Assembly (NCBI GenBank): GCA_964444865.1
Contig: CAYUJE010000002.1
Coordinates: 1-64,000 of the forward strand
Length of the DNA stretch: 64,000 bases
Origin: SXOA01 sp964444865
GTDB lineage: Bacteria > Planctomycetota > Planctomycetia > Pirellulales > Pirellulaceae
Direction of reading: 5' to 3'
Shown: in pieces, positions 56,918 through 64,000 of the stretch
Layout: every line of letters begins with the position of its first letter
Numbering within the stretch: the stretch's first letter is position 1
Notes under the pieces: generated by a model
Seen by the model: only the letters and a program-made list of their open reading frames with translations
The model's database searches: none
What the model was told of the DNA's origin: nothing
Translations under genes and position numbers: made by a program

Positions 56918-58573
56918 ATGTACATTTTAGAAAATCCCGTCATGCAGCGCGAACTCGTGGTCAATCTCCGGATGGCCCGCGGGTTCATCCTGCTGCTCGT
57001 TTACCAGTGCCTGCTGGGGGTGGTCGTTTATTTTGCCTGGCCCCAGGACACGCGGCTCGACCTTTCCGCCAACAGCGCGTCGACCAAGCAAACGCGCGAC
57101 CTGGTGGACATGTTCTTCATCGGCCAGTTTGTGGTTGCTTCCATGATGGCCCCCAGCTTCGCGGCCGGCTCCATCACGGGGGAAAAGGAGCGGAAGACTT
57201 ACGAGATGCTGCTGGCCAGTCCGCTGCGGCCCCCGGCAATTGTGCTGGGGAAGCTCGTCGCCTCGCTCGCCCATCTAGCCATCCTCGTCTTCAGTTCTTT
57301 GCCCATTGTCATGCTCTGTTTGCCGCTGGGGGGCGTGCATCCGTCCGAACTGGCGGCAGCCTATCTGGGGCTCATGCTCTCCGTGGTCACCTTTGGCATG
57401 ATCAGCGTAGCTTGCAGCGCCTACTTTCAAAGGACCAGTGCCTCGCTGGTGGTGTCGTATCTGCTCATTCTCATTCCCGCGCTCCTGGGGGTCATCTACT
57501 GGAAGGCCCTGGCCGATTATGGGTCGATGCGGTTGTTCCTGTTGGTCCCCGTGGCAGCCGTCAGCATTGCGCTGTGCGTGGGGCTGTTCGTGAATACCAG
57601 CGTGATGCTGCTGCATCCGCCGGATGTTGGTAGCGAAGGAAAGGAGGTCGTGGACCTGGAACAGGAGTCCCAGCAAGCGGTCGGGCTGGTGATTCAACGG
57701 GATCAGTTCCCGGACAAACTGTTCGCCCCTCCCAAGCGAGACGACTTGATGGAGGACGGGGCCAATCCGGTCTACGACAAGGAAATCCGCAGCGAGATTT
57801 TCAGCCAGGGGACGCTGATGCTCCGCCTGGTGATTCAGGTGAGCATGGTGCTCGCCATCCCGTTCATGGCGATCTGTCTTTACATCTATCCGCAACTCGC
57901 CGCCTGGTACATCTGCTATGTCGTGGTGTTCAACATGCTGGTGGGACCGGTGTTTTCGGCGGGGAGTGTCACCAGCGAACGCGAGCGGGAAACGCTGGAC
58001 CTGCTGCTGACGACGACCATCAGCCCCTGGCAAATCCTGTGGGGAAAGCTGGTGGCGGGATTGCGAGTTTCCAGCGTGCTGACGCTCTTTCTCGTTTGGC
58101 CGGTGCTCCTCGCCTGCGTGATGGTGACGCTGTACTGGGCCAACATGCTGGCCGTGCTGGCGTATCTCTCCATCGTGCTTATCACCTGCCTGACGACGGC
58201 GATGGTGGCCCTGTTCTGCTCCGTCCTTATGAAGAAGTCCTCCATCGCGATGATGACGGCTTACCTGGCGATTATCCTGATGTTCTGCGCGCCGCTGGCG
58301 ATTGGGTTTTTTGCGACCACCTTCTATCGCGACCATCCGGCCACGCAGGCAGTTCAAGAACTGAGTTTCACCAGCCCGTTTTCAGTTGCCCGTTCCATCC
58401 CGCTCGATGTGGGACCGATCAACAACGGCAGCAATCCGTCGGCAGTAGAAGTCAAAAACTGGATTCTCTATTTCTGCTACTTGGGATTTAGTGTTCTGCT
58501 GAACCTGGGCCTGTTGTTCACCATGATTTGGCTCTTCCGATCCCGCTGGCGCGTGGCCGGACTGGGGAATTGA
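56918..58573 (+). CDS. ABC-2 type permease with internal duplication
   Basis: A 551-residue membrane protein. ATG 56918 is chosen over a TTG at 56909; TATATT ends seven bases before it. Two homologous halves each start with a short cytoplasmic stretch and a membrane helix and contain the same coupling motif: GSITGEKERKTYEMLLASPL with VLGKLVASLAHL in the first, and GSVTSERERETLDLLLTTTI with LWGKLVAGLRV in the second. About twelve helices are expected. No ATP-binding subunit is adjacent, so the ATPase must be encoded elsewhere. Function unknown, probably an exporter. Confidence 0.82.
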   Translation: MYILENPVMQRELVVNLRMARGFILLLVYQCLLGVVVYFAWPQDTRLDLSANSASTKQTRDLVDMFFIGQFVVASMMAPSFAAGSITGEKERKTYEMLLASPLRPPAIVLGKLVASLAHLAILVFSSLPIVMLCLPLGGVHPSELAAAYLGLMLSVVTFGMISVACSAYFQRTSASLVVSYLLILIPALLGVIYWKALADYGSMRLFLLVPVAAVSIALCVGLFVNTSVMLLHPPDVGSEGKEVVDLEQESQQAVGLVIQRDQFPDKLFAPPKRDDLMEDGANPVYDKEIRSEIFSQGTLMLRLVIQVSMVLAIPFMAICLYIYPQLAAWYICYVVVFNMLVGPVFSAGSVTSERERETLDLLLTTTISPWQILWGKLVAGLRVSSVLTLFLVWPVLLACVMVTLYWANMLAVLAYLSIVLITCLTTAMVALFCSVLMKKSSIAMMTAYLAIILMFCAPLAIGFFATTFYRDHPATQAVQELSFTSPFSVARSIPLDVGPINNGSNPSAVEVKNWILYFCYLGFSVLLNLGLLFTMIWLFRSRWRVAGLGN

Positions 58574-58581
58574 AAAACGGC

Positions 58582-59301
58582 TCACTTGCCGGCTTCCAAT
58601 TCCTCAACCTTCTGCCGCAAGCGAGCGAATTCGGCACGTAGCTCGGCCAGTTCGACAGCCAACTCGGTGAGTTGGTCGGTCGTGGCGTACTTGAGTGAAC
58701 TCGCTGTGCCGGGAGTGGCAGTTCGCGAAGCTGCTTCGCTGGACTCTGCCTGCAAAGTGGCGGATCGAGTTTGCAGATCGGCAACCTCGCGGTCCTTGTA
58801 AAGGTTGTGGCTGACAATCTGGCCGCGGCCGGGAGGAGTCACTTCCCGCATCAACCCCTTCTTCAGCAAGCCATCGACCACCACCTTCAAAGCCGACTGG
58901 TCGGCGATTGGTTCCATCCGCGCGGCGCGGGCTCGCAGGTCCCCGAGGGTCTGCTCTCCTCGCAGCAGCAGTTCGGTCATCACGGCGAGTTCCACGGCAT
59001 TCACCCCCAGCCATTCATAGGCATGATGCCGGTACTTGAGCACTCGCCCAGAACCTTGGACTTCGGTCACCGCACCAAGCGCTCGCAGCTCATCCAGAAG
59101 TTGCTCCACGTCCTCCTGCGTCAGTTCCATTTGCGGCTCGCGGTTGCTCTTCTGGTTGGAGCCGGAGACGATGCCGTTGACCGTCATGGGATATGACTCG
59201 GGGACGGTCTTGGCCTTTTCGACGAGCACTCCCAGCACTCGTCGTTGGCGAGAGTTGAGGGGCTTCCACTTCGGGCCATCGGGCGGTTGTTCAGTAGTCA
59301 T
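58582..59301 (-). CDS. DUF480 family protein (YceH-like)
   Basis: A 239-residue soluble protein. The family core is plain: LNSRQRRVLGVLVEKAKTVP, SYPMTVNGIVSGSNQKSNRE, LGAVTEVQGSGRVLKYRHHA, VNAVELAVMTELLLRGEQTL and GELRAR-like helices. DUF480 members form two winged-helix-like domains. The last 50 residues form a coiled coil (LTELAVELAELRAEFARLRQ) that is longer than in E. coli YceH. Cellular role unknown. Convergent with the permease gene, with eight bases between the stops. Confidence 0.88.
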   Translation of the reverse strand: MTTEQPPDGPKWKPLNSRQRRVLGVLVEKAKTVPESYPMTVNGIVSGSNQKSNREPQMELTQEDVEQLLDELRALGAVTEVQGSGRVLKYRHHAYEWLGVNAVELAVMTELLLRGEQTLGDLRARAARMEPIADQSALKVVVDGLLKKGLMREVTPPGRGQIVSHNLYKDREVADLQTRSATLQAESSEAASRTATPGTASSLKYATTDQLTELAVELAELRAEFARLRQKVEELEAGK

Positions 59302-59408
59302 GGTAATTGGCAGCTTACCCCACGGGAGTCCCTCTCACCAGCCGCTGACAGCGGAGTGCAGGGGTGCTACAAAGTCTAGACATTTAGCCTGTTACCTCCG
59401 AGGACACC

Positions 59409-59948
59409 ATGACCGACCAGCCCCTTTCCGGCCGCCGTATTCTCGCCTTTGTCGGCGATATCTACGAAGACTTAGAACTCTGGTATCCCAAGCTTCGCCT
59501 GATCGAAGCCGGGGCTGAGGTGGTCGTTGCGGGAGAGAAGGCCGCTCATCACTATGCGGGAAAGAACGGTTATCCGTGCACGAGCGACGCCCTGATTGCG
59601 GAGATGAACTCCGCCGACTTCGCGGGGGTTGTCGTCCCTGGCGGCTTCATGCCCGACAAGCTGCGGAGGAACCCCAAAGTGCTGTCGCTGGTTCGAGAGT
59701 TCGCCGCGGCTGGCAAGCTGGTGGCGGCCATCTGTCATGGCGGCTGGATTCCCATCTCCGCAGGCGTCTATCGGGGCGTCCGCGTCACCGGCTCGCCCGG
59801 CATCAAGGACGATCTCGTGAATGCCGGTGCCATTTGGGAGGATTCCCCGGTCGTCATCGATCGCCACTTCGTCAGCAGCCGCAAGCCGGACGATCTGCCC
59901 GCGTTTTGCCGTGGCATACTCCAGGTGCTGGGAACCAGCGGCTCGTGA
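59409..59948 (+). CDS. DJ-1/PfpI family protein
   Basis: A 179-residue protein. RILAFVGDIYEDLELWYPKL holds the conserved Glu, GVVVPGGFMPDKLRRNP the oxyanion region, and LVAAICHGGWIPISAGVYRG the nucleophilic Cys in the elbow A-x-C-H-G. The length and motifs match PfpI/YhbO proteins, which act in repair or detoxification of carbonyl damage, with debate about their exact reaction. GAGG lies upstream of the ATG. No operon partner is evident. Confidence 0.88.
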   Translation: MTDQPLSGRRILAFVGDIYEDLELWYPKLRLIEAGAEVVVAGEKAAHHYAGKNGYPCTSDALIAEMNSADFAGVVVPGGFMPDKLRRNPKVLSLVREFAAAGKLVAAICHGGWIPISAGVYRGVRVTGSPGIKDDLVNAGAIWEDSPVVIDRHFVSSRKPDDLPAFCRGILQVLGTSGS

Positions 59949-60080
59949 TAGCACCTCGCTGCGGGGACCTGAGAGGGACGATAGCAATAGGCCCGTTGGC
60001 CCCAAACCAACCTTGCCGCTATCAGCCGCTCCCACTATTCTCCGTACCCTCATCGGCCTGAACCATCAGCAGTCATTCAT

Positions 60081-60704
60081 ATGCGATCAGCCCTCGCCAC
60101 CCTTTGCCTTGCGCTCGCCCTGGCGGGCTGCCGCGGCACCGGCGGCGGACTGTTCGGGCAGATGACCGTTCCTCCTCCTGGCACTCAGCCGCCGGGTGCG
60201 CTCCTGGCCGACAATTCCTATTATCCCGGTGCATCGCCGATAGCCAGCAACACGTCGTCGGCAGTGGTTTCGAGTGCTCCCGCCACGCCTGGTTTTTCTT
60301 CCTCGTTCAACCCGCCCGCGGGGACTAACTTTCTGTCCGCCACGGTGCCGCCGAGTTCCCCCGCAACCAGCGATTCCAACTTGACCGAACGTCGCGGTGC
60401 TTCCCTAAGTCGTGACAACCTCGCTCGACCGGCTCGAAGTCCTGCCCCCGGTGTGCGTGAAGAACCCATCCTCATCCCCAGCGATGAAGCAACCGCGGGC
60501 AAGCTTGCCGCGGTCATTCCGATTCGGGGCATTCCCACCACCGATGCCACCGGCCTCTTCGAACAAATCCGCTCGCAACTAGCTCCGCCGACGAGTCTGG
60601 CCGCCCAGCCCCGCACCCCCAGTGGTTTCGTCGAAATCTCGCAACTGCCTGATCCGTCCGCAGATCTGCGCCGCGCTGCCCTCTCCCAGCAGCAACTTCG
60701 CTGA
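60081..60704 (+). CDS. Lipoprotein of unknown function
   Basis: A 207-residue protein. MRSALATLCLALALAGC has a lipobox LAGC, so Cys17 is the probable lipidation site. The rest is Pro/Ser/Thr-rich and of low complexity, with no domain that I can recognise; a stretch near the C-terminus (TGLFEQIRSQLAPPTSLAAQ) may be helical. It would be anchored to a membrane facing the periplasm. Confidence 0.7.
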   Translation: MRSALATLCLALALAGCRGTGGGLFGQMTVPPPGTQPPGALLADNSYYPGASPIASNTSSAVVSSAPATPGFSSSFNPPAGTNFLSATVPPSSPATSDSNLTERRGASLSRDNLARPARSPAPGVREEPILIPSDEATAGKLAAVIPIRGIPTTDATGLFEQIRSQLAPPTSLAAQPRTPSGFVEISQLPDPSADLRRAALSQQQLR

Positions 60705-60735
60705 AGCACTCTCGGCTGATACAATTGATGGTCGT

Positions 60736-60777
60736 CCGCTCACTCCGTGAACGGAAAGGTCCGCACACCGAGTGTGC
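60736..60777. repeat. Two small palindromes upstream of the carbonic anhydrase
   Basis: CCGCTCAC-TCC-GTGAACGG (one mismatch) is followed by GCACAC-CGA-GTGTGC (perfect). The first belongs to the family at 35060-35078. They separate the lipoprotein gene from the carbonic anhydrase. Confidence 0.65.
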
Positions 60778-60807
60778 AGAAGTCAATCCAACAAGGTAAG
60801 CAAATCC

Positions 60808-61470
60808 ATGCAGCGTCTCGTTGATGGCGTGCAGAAATTCCAGTCGCATGTCTTCAGTGCCCAGCGGCATTTGTTCGAGAAGCTGGCGGAAGGGCAGAAT
60901 CCGCTCGCGCTGTTCATCACCTGCTCGGATTCTCGCATCAATCCCAACCTCATCACCCAGACCGACCCCGGCGAGCTCTTCATCCTCCGCAATGCCGGCA
61001 ACATTGTTCCTCCTTACGGAGCCTCCCGCGGCGGCGAGGAAGGGAGTATCGAATATGCCGTTTCGGTGCTCGGCGTTGAAGACATCATCGTTTGCGGCCA
61101 TTCCCACTGCGGAGCGATGAGCGCCCTGCTCAATCCGGAAATGGCGGCCCCCTATCCCGCCATCCGCAACTGGCTGGACCACGCGGAAGGAACCCGGCGA
61201 ATTATCGAAGAGAACTACAAGCATCTGGACGGCGAGTTTGCCCGCCAAACCGCCGCCGTGGAAGTGAACGTCCTCGTGCAACTCGATAATCTCCGCACCC
61301 ATCCCGCCGTCGCCGCCGCTCTGGCCCGCGAGCAGCTCAACCTGCATGCCTGGGTCTACGAATTCGAAACCGGCAAGGTGTTCGCCTTCGATTCCCCCGC
61401 CGGCCAGTTCATGCCCATCGAAAACATCCTCCGCGTCCCCCGTCTCCATCCGCGCGAGATCGACATCTAA
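60808..61470 (+). CDS. Beta-class carbonic anhydrase
   Basis: A 220-residue enzyme from ATG 60808. LFITCSDSRINPNLIT provides the first zinc Cys and the catalytic Asp-Arg pair; IIVCGHSHCGAMSALL provides the zinc His and second Cys. RNAGNIVPPYG and GSIEYAVSVLGVEDI are family blocks. It interconverts CO2 and bicarbonate in the cytoplasm. AAGG lies eleven bases upstream. After it, 61471-61576 holds no gene that I can support. Confidence 0.93.
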   Translation: MQRLVDGVQKFQSHVFSAQRHLFEKLAEGQNPLALFITCSDSRINPNLITQTDPGELFILRNAGNIVPPYGASRGGEEGSIEYAVSVLGVEDIIVCGHSHCGAMSALLNPEMAAPYPAIRNWLDHAEGTRRIIEENYKHLDGEFARQTAAVEVNVLVQLDNLRTHPAVAAALAREQLNLHAWVYEFETGKVFAFDSPAGQFMPIENILRVPRLHPREIDI

Positions 61471-61576
61471 GTTTCCGTTGAAAACGAGGGTGTAAAGAGC
61501 GTGGAAATTTCACTGGCCGACGTGGCCCGCATCGCACTCCGCAGCCGCGATGTCCCCCACCCGCGAGAAAAGCCAA

Positions 61577-62464
61577 CTAGCCGGCAGCTTTGGTTTCGTC
61601 ATCCGGCAGGTTTTTGAAAGACCGCAGCACGGCTTCCATGCTGGCCGGACGAGCGTTGGGGTCGGGCATGATGCACTGCATGATAGTTTTGGCGAGCGTG
61701 GGATTCATCTCCGGCCGTTTCTTCAGGATGGGGATGGGGGCCAGGTTGTCGTGTTGCAGGGCCCCGCGACCGGTGGTGTCACTCGACGGCCAGGGAAACT
61801 CGTCCGAGCAGAGTTGATAGCAAGTGACGCCGTAGGCAAAGATGTCCACCCGCTGGTCGGTTGGCTTGCGGCGGACGATTTCTGGTGCCAGATACAGGGG
61901 AGTGCCGGTGCGGTTGCCGGGGAGCATGTACGGTGGTTCGGCAGGGAGCGTGAGGCCGAAGTCGATCAGTTTGAGCGAACGGCCATCGGGAGAGACGATG
62001 AAGTTGCGAGGGCAGACGTCGCGGTGGATGAAGTTCGCCTTGTGCACGGCGTCAATCGATTCCGCCATCTGCTTGACCAACAGATGCCGGTTGCCCGCAA
62101 TCACGGGGTCCCGATTATTGATGAGCACATTGAGGCCGGTCCCCTCGATAAATTCCATCACGATGAACTGCCGCCCGTCCTTGGCCCGGTCCGCCTCGTA
62201 GGTTTCCACAATCCGCGGGTGCTTGAGCTTGAGGGCGATCAGCCCTTCCCAAGGTTTTTTCAGTCCTTTGAAACGGGATTCAAACGCGGCTGCCTTTTCC
62301 GTATCCAGGATCTTCAGCCCAATGGTCCGTTTGTTGCGGCGGTCGATGGCCATGTGGAAGTTGGACATCGTTCCGTGCACGGCCTCGCGGACAATCTCAA
62401 ACCGTTCGGCGAGATCGGTCCGCTTGTCGGCGAACATGTTCTGGATTTTGTCGAGCAGACCCAT
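61577..62464 (-). CDS. Serine/threonine protein kinase, soluble
   Basis: A 295-residue eukaryote-like kinase. It has the ATP-site Lys in TIGLKILD, a conserved Glu helix region, FIHRDVCPRNFIVSPDGRSL (HRD-type catalytic loop; the usual Lys position is Cys-Pro-Arg), LIDFGLTLPAE (DFG) and GTPLYLAPEI (activation segment and APE). There is no membrane helix or sensor domain, so it is probably cytoplasmic. The R in VCPR instead of the canonical K at the catalytic loop is unusual. The target is unknown. Confidence 0.85.
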   Translation of the reverse strand: MGLLDKIQNMFADKRTDLAERFEIVREAVHGTMSNFHMAIDRRNKRTIGLKILDTEKAAAFESRFKGLKKPWEGLIALKLKHPRIVETYEADRAKDGRQFIVMEFIEGTGLNVLINNRDPVIAGNRHLLVKQMAESIDAVHKANFIHRDVCPRNFIVSPDGRSLKLIDFGLTLPAEPPYMLPGNRTGTPLYLAPEIVRRKPTDQRVDIFAYGVTCYQLCSDEFPWPSSDTTGRGALQHDNLAPIPILKKRPEMNPTLAKTIMQCIMPDPNARPASMEAVLRSFKNLPDDETKAAG

Positions 62465-62586
62465 AAGGGCTGTGGCAGCGAAAGTTGTGAAGCCAGGGAA
62501 GGATGGTTGTCCTCGAAACTAATTCTACTCCAGGAATTGTTCCGGGGAATAAGATGACGAAAGACCGTAAGAACCTGCTAGAATTT

Positions 62587-62619
62587 CCTTGGTTCCCACG
62601 ATCTTCCTTGGGAACAAGG
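62587..62619. repeat. CCTTGGTTCCC...GGGAACAAGG palindrome
   Basis: An imperfect stem of about 10 bp between the divergent kinase and deacetylase genes. It shares the GTTCCCACG core with 11954-11981. Confidence 0.55.
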
Positions 62620-62653
62620 ACCTTTTTCCATGTACCTTGGACCACTGTGACCA

Positions 62654-63562
62654 ATGAACAAATCCCTGTCTCGTCGGCTGTTTTGCACTGCGACAGCCGC
62701 TTCGGCGGCGGCCGTGGCCTCCCATGCTGCGCTGCGTCTGCAGGCCGCGGAGCCAATGGAGACCACGTTGCTGGTCCGGGGCGACGACATGGGGGCTGCC
62801 CGGTCCATCAACGCGGCCTGCATCGAAGCCTGCCAGAAAGGGATTTGCCGCTCGGTGGAAGTCTTGGTTCCGGGCCCTTGGTTTTTGGATGCCGTCAAGT
62901 TGCTGAAGGCCGCTCCGGAGATTGATGTCGGTGTGCATCTCTGCCTCACCAGCGAGTGGGACCGGGTGAAGTGGCGGCCGCTGACTCACGCTCCCAGCCT
63001 GGTCGATGCGGATGGCTATTTTCATCCCCGCACCCGAGCAGGAAACAACGCACCCCTCGGCAGCACTGGATTTCTCGATTCATCCCCCAAGTTGGAAGAG
63101 GTGGAGCGCGAGTTGCGGGCTCAGATTGCTTCACTGCTCAAGTATCTCCCCAAGGCAACGCACCTATCTGCTCACATGGGAGCCGCCACTGCTACGCCGG
63201 AACTTAAATCACTCACCCAAAACCTCGCCAAGGAGTTCAAGCTGCGGCTGGAAAGCGAGGGGCTTCCGGCAGACCGCCAATTGAAGCACGTTCCCGGTGT
63301 TGGGACATCCAAACAGACTCCCCAGGAAAAAGAAGACTCGCTGCTGGAATTCATCGCCAAGAAGCAGCCCGGCAACTGGTTTTTGCTCACCCACCCCGCC
63401 TATGACGATGCCGAAACCCGGGCGATTGGCCACCCCGGCTATGAAAATGTCGCTGCTGACCGGGATGGCATCACGAAGATGCTTACCAGTCCACGAGTGA
63501 TGGAGGCCGTCAAATCCGCCGGAATTCGCCTCATCAGCTATGCAGACATTAGTTCTGTGTAA
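62654..63562 (+). CDS. ChbG/YdjC-family deacetylase with Tat-like signal
   Basis: A 302-residue protein. The N-terminus has SRRLFCTATAASAAAVASHA, a twin-arginine-like signal. The YdjC core follows: TTLLVRGDDMGAARSINAAC (metal-binding Asp pair), DVGVHLCLTSEW (His), LSAHMGAATA (His) and NWFLLTHPAYDDAET. The family removes acetyl groups from chito-oligosaccharides; the substrate here is not known. It is exported, unlike E. coli ChbG, so it may act on extracellular glycan. Confidence 0.85.
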   Translation: MNKSLSRRLFCTATAASAAAVASHAALRLQAAEPMETTLLVRGDDMGAARSINAACIEACQKGICRSVEVLVPGPWFLDAVKLLKAAPEIDVGVHLCLTSEWDRVKWRPLTHAPSLVDADGYFHPRTRAGNNAPLGSTGFLDSSPKLEEVERELRAQIASLLKYLPKATHLSAHMGAATATPELKSLTQNLAKEFKLRLESEGLPADRQLKHVPGVGTSKQTPQEKEDSLLEFIAKKQPGNWFLLTHPAYDDAETRAIGHPGYENVAADRDGITKMLTSPRVMEAVKSAGIRLISYADISSV

Positions 63563-63639
63563 AATGTGCTGGCACGCCAACAGTCTTTTGGCGCATAATG
63601 GTATGGTGGTCTTCCAGCTTTTCCAGGCACGTTTCTTGG

Positions 63640-63660
63640 CAGGCTGGAAGCCTACCCCAC
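63640..63660. repeat. AGGCTGGAAGCCTACCCCAC element
   Basis: A short dispersed element with an AGGCT/AGCCT stem, sharing GGCTGGAAGCC-type sequence with 13804-13825 and 39741-39766. It lies just before the last gene in the window. Confidence 0.6.
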
Positions 63661-63678
63661 TACATTGCAGGTTCCGCC

Positions 63679-64000
63679 ATGTCACTTTCCCGACGCAACT
63701 TTCTCGCCACTTCGGCTGCCGTTGGTTCATCGTTGGCTCTCGCGCCTCGCTTGGCAAAAGGGCAAGACGACAAGTTCGATGCTGCCCGCTCGGCGGAGTA
63801 CATGACGCCGGAGACCCAGAAGGCGGTGGACAGGGCTCTCACCTGGCTTGCCAAGCGGCAGAACACTTCCGGCGCGGATGAAGGGGCCTTCGGCCACGGC
63901 GGTTATCCAGGCGGAGTGGCTGTGGGCAGCCTCGCTGGCTTGGCGTTCATGTGCAGCGGCTCGCCGCCGGGTCAAGGCCCGTTCGGCAAGACCATCGACA
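63679..64000 (+). CDS. Terpenoid-cyclase-fold protein with Tat signal, N-terminal part
   Basis: The window ends inside this gene after 107 residues. MSLSRRNFLATSAAVGSSLA is a typical twin-arginine signal (SRRNFL). The mature part has AVDRALTWLAKRQNTSGADE and FGHGGYPGGVAVGSLAGLAF, the alpha-alpha barrel repeat of squalene/terpenoid cyclase-like proteins, many of which are exported in planctomycetes and lack cyclase catalytic residues. The catalytic region is not visible here. Confidence 0.7.
   Translation, partial: MSLSRRNFLATSAAVGSSLALAPRLAKGQDDKFDAARSAEYMTPETQKAVDRALTWLAKRQNTSGADEGAFGHGGYPGGVAVGSLAGLAFMCSGSPPGQGPFGKTID

Noticed and set aside
61501..61614. Small open frame starting GTG with residues VEISLADVARIALRSRDV
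   Set aside because: It overlaps the 3' end of the kinase gene, has no ribosome site and no recognisable family, so it is more likely chance.

Overview
The window looks like planctomycete chromosome, possibly Gemmatales, although the order cannot be settled by eye. The grounds are the gene content: long secreted proteins with PQQ-like or NGNT-type propellers, a MoxR/DUF58/BatA supercluster, DUF1573, NPCBM and squalene-cyclase-like Tat proteins, eukaryote-like protein kinases, bacterial methylofuran (C1) genes, and many short intergenic palindromes. G+C is high (about 60% by eye) except in one cassette at 50.6-56.9 kb. Three runs of exactly 100 N (5702-5801, 43306-43405, 48901-49000) are assembly gaps and break or interrupt genes.

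Layout. 0-12.3 kb: the tail of a sugar-phosphate isomerase, a secreted trypsin-like protein, a NatA/NatB-type ABC exporter whose permease is fused to a CPBP protease domain, a dolichol-phosphate-mannose-synthase-like glycosyltransferase cut by a gap, a broken copy of the endonuclease IV gene next to the intact one, a tetratricopeptide-like protein, a lone receiver protein, a Gly-rich secreted protein and a PQQ-like propeller protein. 12.7-16.7 kb: a methylofuran biosynthesis operon with two ATP-grasp ligases, an MfnF-like protein and an MfnE-like kinase. 16.7-21.5 kb: acyltransferase, Flp-pilin-like protein, SGNH hydrolase, a 21-residue Lys/Ala micro-ORF that resembles a histone H1 tail, and a DUF1573 protein.

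22-46.7 kb: a long co-directional cluster. A MoxR ATPase, a DUF58 protein and two von Willebrand-type membrane proteins are interleaved with two secreted HEAT-plus-propeller paralogues, a membrane protein with a coiled coil, a coiled-coil protein with a 17-unit KPSEGG repeat, a TPR protein and an NPCBM protein. It ends in three HtrA-like genes, of which only the first keeps its catalytic triad. A GlmU-like uridylyltransferase, prs, a small membrane protein and a chromate-transporter gene follow.

50.6-56.1 kb is the standout. Three translationally coupled genes of lower G+C encode a radical SAM enzyme, a small DUF6375-like protein and a 1353-residue protein with a nuclease-like N-terminus, a STAND/NACHT-type NTPase core and a long helical C-terminus. 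The layout is that of an anti-phage (Avs-like) effector with an added radical-SAM module; I do not recognise it as a named system. About 770 bp of non-coding, repeat-bearing DNA separates it from ordinary chromosome: a duplicated ABC-2 permease, DUF480, PfpI-family protein, lipoprotein, beta-carbonic anhydrase, protein kinase, YdjC deacetylase and the start of a terpenoid-cyclase-fold Tat protein.

Several palindrome families recur between genes, and in at least two places they supply coding sequence (the ends of two convergent genes at 16.7 kb and the start codon of the DUF58 gene at 23.2 kb).
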